A DNA stretch of 11,501 nucleotides, from the NCBI RefSeq assembly GCF_937997535.1, contig NZ_CALKTT010000068.1, forward strand, positions 1-11,501, read 5' to 3'. This document shows, in pieces, positions 1-5,516 of the stretch (positions are counted from its first letter, which is position 1; each line of letters starts with the position of its first letter). Both the position numbers and the translations under genes were made by a program. The stretch is from an uncultured Campylobacter sp. Its GTDB lineage: Bacteria > Campylobacterota > Campylobacteria > Campylobacterales > Campylobacteraceae. A model generated the notes under the pieces. It searched no databases. It had not been told where the DNA came from and saw only the letters and a program-made list of their open reading frames with translations.

Positions 1-486
1 TATAATAAAATGCTGAATTATTACGCTGCTTATGGGTATGGCAATAAAATAACGTATGATAAAGTATTGGAAATAAACCGAGATAGAAATGTCTCTTATA
101 ATAAATCAAGATATATCTATTCTGAATTACTCAATTTAAAGCCTATTGTTTTGACGCAGGAGTCTATAAGCGTAAATTTAGATAAAAATAGTGCAGGATT
201 TACTACTCCGATAATTCAATTGGTAGGCGAGCATGAGTATTATCTATATAATGGAGATGGCATAATTCTAAATAGAAATAAATTGGCTTTTACCTACATC
301 TATCTTGTTGATAACGAAAAATTTATGGAACAAATAGATAAAGAATTAAGTTGGTATGAGAACTATAAATCAGATCTTAAACAAAATATTAGCTATTTAG
401 AATTTGATAACTGCGGTACTACGAAAACTAATATAGACAAAAGTGTTGAGAGCATGATAAAAGAATTGGCAGATATGCCCCGATAA
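1..486 (+). CDS. AT-rich hypothetical protein, probably 5'-truncated by the window edge
   Basis: The reading frame is open from base 1, so the protein may begin outside the window. The ATG at 10 would give 158 residues, but nothing resembling a Shine-Dalgarno is visible in the nine bases before it. The protein is rich in Tyr, Asn, Lys and Ile, has a single Cys (in FDNCGTTK near the C-terminus), and shows no signal peptide, membrane segment or motif that I recognise. It looks soluble and mixed alpha/beta. Base composition is very different from the neighbours: 61-120 holds only 14 G/C in 60 bases, whereas 2701-2760 in a core gene holds 39. This suggests recent acquisition, for example from an integrated element or a contingency or toxin/immunity locus, but no mobile gene is visible to prove it. 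The stop is TAA at 484-486. Function unknown. Confidence 0.6.
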   Translation, partial: YNKMLNYYAAYGYGNKITYDKVLEINRDRNVSYNKSRYIYSELLNLKPIVLTQESISVNLDKNSAGFTTPIIQLVGEHEYYLYNGDGIILNRNKLAFTYIYLVDNEKFMEQIDKELSWYENYKSDLKQNISYLEFDNCGTTKTNIDKSVESMIKELADMPR

Positions 487-641
487 AGGTCAAGTAGTGC
501 GCAGGATAGTAAACGCGGAGCAAAGGTATAAATTTCACAGAGCGGCGAGATATTTGCTCGCTTAGCGGGTGGTTTTCTTGCTTGATTGGTGGGCGGTGGG
601 CCTAATCGGCTTAGTTTTGTAGGTAGGCGGCGTCTTTTATT

Positions 642-962
642 TTGGCAGTTCTGCCTTTTGCGGGCGCGCTAAGAATCGCCGTTTTTGCGGCAGAATTTGC
701 GATTTTGGCTTGCGCGCTGTTTTGGTATTTGTTCAAAAGGTATAAAAATTTTAAGCCAAGCAAGCTGTTTGTAAAAAATCTAAATCTTAGTTTACTGCTT
801 TTTGCGGTAGAAAATTTATCGCTCGGCGCTTTTTACGGCGGGTTTTTGACGTGCCTCGCGGCGGGGTATTTTTGGGGCGAGCAGGCTGCTGGCTGGAGCG
901 TGGCGTTTGCATTTGCGTTCGTGCCCTTTTGCCCGATCGTTTTTGTAATTTCATACGTTTAA
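642..962 (+). CDS. small predicted three-helix membrane protein, TTG start
   Basis: A 106-residue frame opens with TTG at 642. An in-frame TAG at 624-626 prevents a longer version. Three hydrophobic stretches, roughly residues 8-31, 47-74 and 84-105, suggest an inner-membrane protein. The loop at 32-46 is Lys/Arg-rich (FKRYKNFKPSK), which by the positive-inside rule places it in the cytoplasm. A purine-rich AGGTAGG lies about 14 bases upstream, too far for a good ribosome binding site, so the start is uncertain. A TATAAA box at 527-532 could be its promoter but is over 100 bases away. Codon use fits the GC-rich neighbours rather than the AT-rich gene before it. It converges with the hydrolase gene ending at 1505. 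I do not recognise the family. It could also be a chance frame, though the clustering of hydrophobic residues into helices argues for a real gene. Confidence 0.45.
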   Translation: MAVLPFAGALRIAVFAAEFAILACALFWYLFKRYKNFKPSKLFVKNLNLSLLLFAVENLSLGAFYGGFLTCLAAGYFWGEQAAGWSVAFAFAFVPFCPIVFVISYV

Positions 963-1000
963 CGAAAAGAAAAGCTAAGCCTATGCGCCTTTCGCGCCCG

Positions 1001-1060
1001 CTAAATTTTATCTCTCGCGCAGCACGGGTTTGGGCGCGGATTTAACGCGTACGAGCTGGG
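1001..1060 (+). repeat. diverged interspersed repeat, copy 1
   Basis: This segment begins CTAAATTTTATCT, continues into a GC-rich block containing CGCGCAGCACGG, then GCGGATTTAACGCG and ACGAGC. The copy at 1138-1197 follows the same order of sub-blocks: CTAAATTTTATCT, a CGCGGCGCGG block, CACGGATTTAGCTCGC, then AAGCCGAG. The core CTAAATTTTAT also recurs in the tandem array at 3258-3400, so all may be one repeat family. Confidence 0.5.
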
Positions 1061-1137
1061 CGCTATTTAAAATTTAGCTTATCCCGCTTGCTTTAAAATT
1101 TTAAAATTCTATCGTCGCAAAAGCTCCGGCGCGGGCT

Positions 1138-1197
1138 CTAAATTTTATCTTCTACGCGGCGCGGACTTGAGCACGGATTTAGCTCGCACAAGCCGAG
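1138..1197 (+). repeat. diverged interspersed repeat, copy 2
   Basis: This is the second copy of the element at 1001-1060, sharing CTAAATTTTATCT at its left end and a GGATTTAGC/GGATTTAAC block about 35 bases in. The copies lie about 137 bases apart, in the same orientation, within DNA without a convincing gene. Confidence 0.5.
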
Positions 1198-1504
1198 TAT
1201 GAAATTTCGCCGCGGACAAAATTTTGCGAACGGATAAAATTCTCGCTAGCCGCCGCGCTTTAACATTTATGTAAAACGCATTTATGCCACTGCGGCGTTT
1301 GCGAAATTCCAAAAAATCGCGCGGAACTTGCCTTTACAAACGGCGATTGCACCGCAGGCTTATCTGCGCGAGCTCGGAGCTTTGCAGCTAACGAAGAGGT
1401 CTTATTTTTGCCGCTCTTTAAATCAAATCCAAGCTTCGGCAGAGAAAAACGCGAGCGGCGAATGCAGAAGCAAAACCAAGCGGGCGGGCGTGTTTGCCCC
1501 AAAT

Positions 1505-2188
1505 CTAGCCATTTAGCCTCATCATTTTTTCTAAAATTTCATAGACTAGATCAAACTTCGTAAAGCCGTCCCTGTCTAAAAAATGCCCGCCCTTCTCCAC
1601 CTCGTAAAACTTAGCGTCCATCTGCCCCGCTAGCTCACGGCTGAAGCTAAACGGCACGATATAATCGTCCTTTGCGGCAATCACCGCGCGCTGTTTTGCG
1701 GCGGCTTTTATGCGCTCAAAATCAAAGCCTTTATCCATAAACTCGTCTAAAATTTTAAATTGCGGGTCGCTAAGCGGCTTTGCAAGCCCCGAGACCAGCA
1801 CGATCCCCTCTACTGCGCCGCCCATGGCACTGCTTTGTAAGAAATTTAAGATCGTAGGGCAGCCGAGGCTGTGTCCGACCAGATAGACTTCGTCTTCAAA
1901 TTTCACGCTTTCTCGCAATGTCTTCAGCCACTCATCAAGCCTTGGGTGCGCAGGCGTGGGCATTGTTAAAATTTCCGCCCTTGCGCCCGATTTTTCGATC
2001 TCGCCTTTGAGCCAGGCAAACCAATGGCTTTTAGGCGAAGCATCGTAGCCGTGCACAATATAGACGCACTTTTGCATATTTTTCTCCTTCGAATTTAAGC
2101 TCGCCCCAAACGAGGCGGTACCGACGCAAAGTAGCGAAGCTGCGCATGCTAGGCTAAATTTCATCGCATTTCGTCTTTTGCTATTCAT
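1505..2188 (-). CDS. RBBP9/YdeN-type serine hydrolase with N-terminal signal-like extension
   Basis: This is a small alpha/beta hydrolase of the RBBP9/YdeN family (PF06821 type). The core begins with the first strand VYIVHGYDASP (residues 42-52). The nucleophile elbow is GHSLG with Ser107, the acid is probably Asp174 or Asp175 in AAKDDYIVP, and the catalytic His is His202 in KGGHFLD. Family members are about 180-190 residues and cytosolic, with an unknown or broad ester substrate. Here residues 1-37 add a signal-peptide-like segment (MKFSLACAASLLCVG from Met9, possible cut near FGA/S). Two starts look functional. ATG at 2188 has AGGAG at 2195-2199 with six-base spacing. The internal ATG at 2077 (Met38) has a perfect AAGGAG at 2084-2089, also with six-base spacing, and yields the normal family length of 190 residues. 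A TAAAAT -10 box lies just upstream of the longer start. The hydrolase assignment is firm; the substrate and the true N-terminus are not. Confidence 0.88.
   Translation of the reverse strand: MNSKRRNAMKFSLACAASLLCVGTASFGASLNSKEKNMQKCVYIVHGYDASPKSHWFAWLKGEIEKSGARAEILTMPTPAHPRLDEWLKTLRESVKFEDEVYLVGHSLGCPTILNFLQSSAMGGAVEGIVLVSGLAKPLSDPQFKILDEFMDKGFDFERIKAAAKQRAVIAAKDDYIVPFSFSRELAGQMDAKFYEVEKGGHFLDRDGFTKFDLVYEILEKMMRLNG
2084..2089 (-). promoter_or_regulatory. internal ribosome binding site for short hydrolase isoform
   Basis: The minus strand reads AAGGAG followed by six bases and ATG at 2077. It is a textbook Shine-Dalgarno lying inside the coding sequence of the longer hydrolase form. It would start translation at Met38, exactly at the beginning of the conserved hydrolase fold. 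Confidence 0.7.
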
Positions 2189-2217
2189 CTCTAGCTCCTC
2201 TCATTTCTAAAGCGGAC

Positions 2218-2223
2218 ATTTTA
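2218..2223 (-). promoter_or_regulatory. probable -10 box for the hydrolase gene
   Basis: The minus strand shows TAAAAT preceded by a T/A-rich run (CTTTTTTAAAAAAC), the usual upstream pattern of Campylobacter sigma70 promoters, which lack a strong -35. Transcription would begin about 22-24 bases before the ATG at 2188, leaving room for the AGGAG site. Confidence 0.45.
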
Positions 2224-2323
2224 CATCGTTTTTTAAAAAAGACCTCTTAAAACGTTCGCGTAGATCTATAAAGATTCGCGGCAAAGCCGCTTGCGCGCAA
2301 ATTTTAAAATTTCAATCTGCGCG

Positions 2324-3145
2324 CTAGCCCCTACAGATCGTAATTTTGTCGGCAAATTTACCCAAAAAATGATACCCCGAGCCTGCCTGCGCGATGATAT
2401 CGAGCACCGCGTCCGCATCCCGCACGAGCGTGCCGCCCGCAAAGTCCACGCCGCGCTCAAACAGCGCCTGCGGCAGTAGCGGCGTGGTAGGCCCCACGAG
2501 CACGAGCTTGGCGCCGCTTTTTTTCAGGCGCAAAAGCCCACCCAGCGTGTCGTTGATGAGCGTCGTAGCCGTGATTATCACGTTATCGGCGCGCGGCACG
2601 ACGCTGCTAGCCTCGCTTGCAGGTAGGTAAAACGGCAGCTCGGCCTGCTTGAGCGTGCTTTTGTCAAGCTCTAAAATTTTAAAATCCGCCCCTTTTTTCA
2701 TCAGCGTCTTGATGTAGGGCACCAGCGCGCCCACGACGACGCTAAAGCTGCCGCGCTCGATCCGCAGCTGCTCAAAGGGATCGGCGCCGAATTTCACGTC
2801 GTAATCGGCGCGGATTTTATCAAAACACGCCCTGCCGAGCGCATTTAGCGCGGCGAGCGCGAGCGTCTTTTTAAGCGGCGCGGCAGAGCCCAGATCGCGC
2901 AGCAGATAGCGCACGCTTTTGCCTGCGATATTGCCCGAATCGGGCATCACGCTTGCTTGCGAGGGGCAGCAAACGGCGCCCGATAGGGACTTTAGCGGCG
3001 TATAGCTAAGCCCGCACGCGCCTCCGCTCAGCTTCACGCCGCTAAAAAATAGCCCCACGACCGCGCGCTCGATCTTAAGTTCCAGCGCCTCCGCTCCTAA
3101 AATTTCTTTCGCGCACTCCAGCGTCTGATCTAAAATTTCGCTCAT
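2324..3145 (-). CDS. DUF4213/DUF364 family protein, putative heavy-metal chelation domain
   Basis: A 273-residue cytosolic protein matching the two-part architecture of the DUF4213 (N-terminal, enolase-like) plus DUF364 (C-terminal, Rossmann-like; PF04016, called a putative heavy-metal chelation domain) family. Residues 30-70 carry a conserved-looking segment with Cys44, Cys59-Cys60 and PSQASVMPDSG. The segment FSVVVGALVPYI (134-145) begins the second half. ADNVIITATTLINDT (186-200) and VLVGPTTPLLPQALFERGVD (215-234) are characteristic DUF364 stretches. The family often lies near metal or cofactor genes, but its biochemical function is unproven, so the chelation label is a family-level guess. 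The start is well supported: AAAGGAG at 3151-3157, five bases before the ATG, and a perfect TATAAT at 3176-3181. With its own promoter it seems to be transcribed separately from the large operon upstream. No signal peptide is present. Confidence 0.85.
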   Translation of the reverse strand: MSEILDQTLECAKEILGAEALELKIERAVVGLFFSGVKLSGGACGLSYTPLKSLSGAVCCPSQASVMPDSGNIAGKSVRYLLRDLGSAAPLKKTLALAALNALGRACFDKIRADYDVKFGADPFEQLRIERGSFSVVVGALVPYIKTLMKKGADFKILELDKSTLKQAELPFYLPASEASSVVPRADNVIITATTLINDTLGGLLRLKKSGAKLVLVGPTTPLLPQALFERGVDFAGGTLVRDADAVLDIIAQAGSGYHFLGKFADKITICRG

Positions 3146-3175
3146 TTTCGCTCCTTTGATCTGGAATTTAGCGCC

Positions 3176-3181
3176 ATTATA
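3176..3181 (-). promoter_or_regulatory. sigma70 -10 box for the DUF364 gene
   Basis: The minus strand reads AAATTTTAAGCTATAATGG, containing an exact TATAAT with an AT-rich upstream flank. The predicted start of transcription is about 24 bases before the ATG at 3145. It separates this gene from the preceding operon. Confidence 0.6.
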
Positions 3182-3192
3182 GCTTAAAATTT

Positions 3193-3231
3193 CGCCGCCC
3201 GTATTGATATAGATTTATTCAGCGGGCGGCG
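3193..3231 (-). terminator. GC-rich hairpin after the large operon, possible terminator
   Basis: CGCCGCCCG (3193-3201) and CGGGCGGCG (3223-3231) form a perfect nine-base stem around a 21-base loop. It lies downstream of the last operon gene and just before the promoter of the DUF364 gene, the expected place for a terminator. Against this, the minus strand after the stem reads AAATTTTAAG, only a weak U tract, and the loop is long. It could be Rho-dependent, a transcript stabiliser, or a binding site. Confidence 0.35.
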
Positions 3232-3257
3232 GCCGTATCCATGACAAGTCGCGCTCG

Positions 3258-3400
3258 CTGCGGAGTTAAATTTTATTTCCTACCTGCCGCAAGGCTAAAT
3301 TTTATTTCATATCCGCCGTAGGGTTAAATTTTATTTCCGATCCATCGCAGGGCTAAATTTCATTTTCCGATATGCCGCGGGGCTAAATTTTATTTTCGGA
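3258..3400. repeat. five-copy tandem repeat, period 29-30 bases
   Basis: The core GGGCTAAATTTTATTTCC recurs with its (C/T)TAAAT beginning at 3266, 3295, 3324, 3353 and 3383, giving spacings of 29, 29, 29 and 30 bases. The flanking part is a CCGCAGGG-like block. The copies differ at a few positions, so the array is not brand-new. The last copy runs into the 3' end of the preceding minus-strand gene and supplies its final codons and TAG stop. There is no unique spacer between copies. Confidence 0.85.
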
Positions 3401-3892
3401 AAGCAGGATGTTGATGAGCGGATTTAGCAACGTTTCGCCGCGAGCGGCGCACAGCACGATCTCGTCGTAGTAGTAATCGCTCCTGCCGTAGTTGTGAAAC
3501 TCATACGCGCCAAAGCCGTAGCCCATCGGCGTGATCTCGACGCGCGAGTACCAAGCGTCCTTGGCGATGATGTATTTTTCGGTGTCTTGCGAATAAACCC
3601 ACACCACGATCTCATCTTTGTTTTTTTGCCGCATCAGCCACATAAAGACGTTTGCGATGTCGTTGAAAAAATATGTATCGCCGTTTGGCATAACGGCCTG
3701 GGCGGTGTTGTACAGATCGTTTATCACCGTGCCGCTCTCGTGGCATAGGTATTTGCCAAATTCGATCTGCAGCGGCTGCTTATCGGTGTTGCCGTGACGG
3801 ACGGAAATTTTGGATTCGGCTATATCCATCGACGATATGAGCAGCCCCATCACGCAGGCGAGCAAAACTGCGGCAAAAATTTTCTTAATCAT
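3383..3892 (-). CDS. NosL-like exported protein lacking the CxxCGM metal site
   Basis: A 169-residue protein with an N-terminal signal peptide or anchor (MIKKIFAAVLLACVMGLL, residues 1-18). The rest can be laid onto the second NosL domain of the gene at 6797-7921: GKYLCHESG (46-54) over AKCPVCGM, NGDTYFFNDIANVFMWL (70-86) over GENLYFDGVKDMMKYY, and VYSQDTEKYIIAKDAWYS with ITPMGYGFGAYEF (99-132) over the VTDYYKLHKIDAKSAFFV/GPMGDELIPF part. The two-Cys-plus-Met motif that binds Cu(I) in NosL is reduced to a single Cys50. Met123 in TPMGYG corresponds to the second conserved Met region. It may be a non-binding partner, a structural subunit or a periplasmic adaptor of the ABC system. Its start overlaps the preceding stop in an ATGA, marking it as the last gene of a coupled operon. 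Its last four codons and stop lie in a tandem repeat unit. The NosL link is my alignment by eye, not a search. Confidence 0.8.
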   Translation of the reverse strand: MIKKIFAAVLLACVMGLLISSMDIAESKISVRHGNTDKQPLQIEFGKYLCHESGTVINDLYNTAQAVMPNGDTYFFNDIANVFMWLMRQKNKDEIVVWVYSQDTEKYIIAKDAWYSRVEITPMGYGFGAYEFHNYGRSDYYYDEIVLCAARGETLLNPLINILLSENKI

Positions 3893-4842
3893 AGCAGCGC
3901 GCCCCGCACGAAGTAGTATTTGACGACGTAGGCACTGCAGATGAGTGCGTTTAGAATGAGCCAGAACGAGGAGTATTTAAGCAGGTGGGTGTAGGCGCGC
4001 TTGGTGATGAGCTCCGTTAAAAACGGCACGATGCCGAAAAATATACCCAAAAATAGCGAGCCCCAAATCGCGTAGCCGACGAAGTAATAATCCTTCAAAA
4101 GCATGCAGTACGGGCATTTGTGATTAGGCTGCTCGTAAACGTAAAGCCCGAAAAAATAGGTGATCGCGTAGTATGCGACGAACAAAAAGAGCAAATTCAG
4201 AGCAAAGCTCGCCATCGACTGCTTTAAGAAATTTAAGATCAAAATGGCGCCCAATATCGCGTAGAAAAAGGTCGCCAAAAGCGCCTGCGTGTAGCCGAAC
4301 GGGAGCTTCGGCGCGCGAAATACGACCGAGCAGCAAAACACCGGCACGCGCAGCGGGATATTGATAAAAAATAGAATTTCTAAAATAAACTCCGCCAAAA
4401 CGCCCGTAAAAAGGATGGTAAAGATCAGATATTTGCGTTTGAGGTATGGAAATTTGCCCGCTTTAAGATCGAGGCTGTTTAAAATAAGCCAGAGTCCAAA
4501 GCCGAAGATCAGTAAAATTTTTAAAAGCAGTAGGATGTTGCCGTAGCGGTTCGAGCCCACGACGCCTGCGGAGCACATTGCGCCGGGCACGACCGAGGAG
4601 AGCTCGTTCAGGCAGAGCGCGAAAAATATAAACAAAATGATCTTGCACGCTATCGTGAAGAACAAAATGGTGTTGATGAGATAGTTTCTTTTCTCCAGGG
4701 CGTATTGTAAATTTGAGGTGGCGTTAAAGTCCCAGTAGCGCATGATCCGCACGATGTGAAACTGCGAGATCGCCATCAACGCTATTACGATCAGCTCCAC
4801 GGCCAAAAACGCGATCACGCTACCCGATAAAAATACGCTCAT
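3889..4842 (-). CDS. eight-helix inner-membrane protein with CPYC and PGAMC motifs
   Basis: A 317-residue polytopic protein with about eight hydrophobic helices, near residues 5-27, 57-78, 102-122, 138-160, 187-206, 211-234, 254-275 and 290-308. Polar loops carry notable cysteines: PGAMCSAG (Cys90, loop 2-3), FCCSVVF (Cys170-171, loop 4-5) and HKCPYCML (Cys243/246, loop 6-7). With the N-terminus outside or inside alike, loops 2-3, 4-5 and 6-7 fall on the same side. The CPYC motif recalls thiol-disulfide membrane enzymes of the DsbB/VKOR type, or a metal relay site. I do not recognise an established family, and the overall sequence does not look like DsbB. Both ends overlap neighbours by ATGA: the ABC ATPase before it and the NosL-like gene after it. 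It probably works with that transporter in moving or redox-priming a metal or thiol cofactor. That role is inference. Confidence 0.85.
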   Translation of the reverse strand: MSVFLSGSVIAFLAVELIVIALMAISQFHIVRIMRYWDFNATSNLQYALEKRNYLINTILFFTIACKIILFIFFALCLNELSSVVPGAMCSAGVVGSNRYGNILLLLKILLIFGFGLWLILNSLDLKAGKFPYLKRKYLIFTILFTGVLAEFILEILFFINIPLRVPVFCCSVVFRAPKLPFGYTQALLATFFYAILGAILILNFLKQSMASFALNLLFLFVAYYAITYFFGLYVYEQPNHKCPYCMLLKDYYFVGYAIWGSLFLGIFFGIVPFLTELITKRAYTHLLKYSSFWLILNALICSAYVVKYYFVRGALL

Positions 4843-5516
4843 GCAGAAATTTCCCCGTCTTTTAAAAACACGTATCGATCTACGAAATCCAGCTCATCAA
4901 AGAGTATATCGTGCGTCGCGATCAAAACGGTCTTTTTAAGCTCTTTAAGCTTTGAGAGCATCTCGATAAAGCCGAGCGAGTTTTGTTTGTCTAAATTTGC
5001 CGTCGGCTCGTCGGCCAAGATGATCTGCGGCCCCATCACGAGCGCCCTTGCGATAGCGCAGCGCTGCTTCTCGCCGCCGCTAAGGCTAGAGACGATCTGA
5101 TCTTTTTTATGCGCGATATTAGCAATCTGCATCGCTTCATCTATGCGCGCGCCAAGCTCATCTCTGCTCAGCCGCTCGAGACTAAGCGGCGCAAGGACGT
5201 TTTTATAGACGCTAAGCGCCTCAAGCAGGTTGAAAGACTGAAAGATGAAGCCGATTTTTTTATGGCGATACGCTGAGCTTTCGATATCAGCGAGCTTGGA
5301 GACGTTTGCGCCGTCCACTAAAACCTCACCGCTACTCGGCTTAGCAAGCGCGCCTATGATGGATAGAAGCGTGCTTTTGCCGCTGCCGCTGACCCCTTTT
5401 AAGATTACGATCTGCCCCTCTTCGACGCTTAGGCTTATGTTTTTTAAAGCGCGAAATTCATTCGCCCTGCCCTCATTGTAAATTTTAAAAAGCTGCTTGA
5501 TCTCTATCTTGCTCAT
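4839..5516 (-). CDS. ABC transporter ATP-binding protein, LolD/MacB-type
   Basis: A complete 225-residue ATPase with every expected motif: Walker A GVSGSGKST (41-49), Q-loop FIFQSFNLL with Gln93, signature LSGGEKQR (145-152), Walker B IILADEPT (165-172), D-loop NLDKQ, and switch His202 in IATHD. The FNLL segment after the Q-loop and the overall length fit the MacB/LolD/FtsE (type VII) subfamily, whose members drive mechanotransmission in the periplasm rather than moving substrate through the membrane. The partner permease is the gene immediately upstream, with which it shares an ATGA stop/start overlap. The next gene downstream overlaps in the same way. The substrate is unknown; NosL-family neighbours suggest a metal-site maturation or lipoprotein-handling job rather than drug efflux, as no MacA-type adaptor is present. 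Confidence 0.95.
   Translation of the reverse strand: MSKIEIKQLFKIYNEGRANEFRALKNISLSVEEGQIVILKGVSGSGKSTLLSIIGALAKPSSGEVLVDGANVSKLADIESSAYRHKKIGFIFQSFNLLEALSVYKNVLAPLSLERLSRDELGARIDEAMQIANIAHKKDQIVSSLSGGEKQRCAIARALVMGPQIILADEPTANLDKQNSLGFIEMLSKLKELKKTVLIATHDILFDELDFVDRYVFLKDGEISA

Larger units (their letters stand above)
963..1504. other. gene-poor intergenic stretch with repeats
   Basis: About 540 bases between two convergent genes hold no frame with a believable start, ribosome site and composition. The visible content is two diverged copies of a roughly 60-base repeat (1001-1060 and 1138-1197), an AT palindrome TTAAAATTTTAAAATT (1093-1108), and a short direct repeat CATTTATG (at 1264 and 1280). 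Short frames on both strands (for example 1260-1502 minus and 1328-1516 plus) use TTG starts, lack recognisable protein features and oppose one another. The stretch may be a decayed gene, but nothing identifies an ancestor. Confidence 0.5.

Noticed and set aside
1..6. TATAAT as a promoter for the first gene
   Set aside because: It lies three bases before the ATG at 10, so transcription would start beyond that ATG; the bases are more likely coding in a longer frame.
545..561. Hairpin GCGAG/CTCGC after the first gene as a terminator
   Set aside because: Only five base pairs and no proper T run follows; too weak to annotate.
1260..1502. 80-residue minus-strand frame just after the hydrolase stop
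   Set aside because: TTG start, no ribosome site, Arg/Ser/Lys-rich composition without structure, and overlapped by opposing frames of equal quality.
1264..1563. Plus-strand open stretch of 99 codons starting HLCKTHLCHCGVCE
   Set aside because: The Cys/His run is eye-catching, but there is no start codon before an ATG at 1462, no ribosome site, and it runs antisense into the hydrolase gene.
2278..2290. GCGGC-AAA-GCCGC hairpin after the DUF364 gene as a terminator
   Set aside because: Five base pairs with a three-base loop, followed on the minus strand only by GAATCTTTATAG; possible but not convincing.
3258..3400. CRISPR-like array because of the 29-base period
   Set aside because: The 29 bases are the whole period; copies abut without unique spacers, and no cas gene is nearby.
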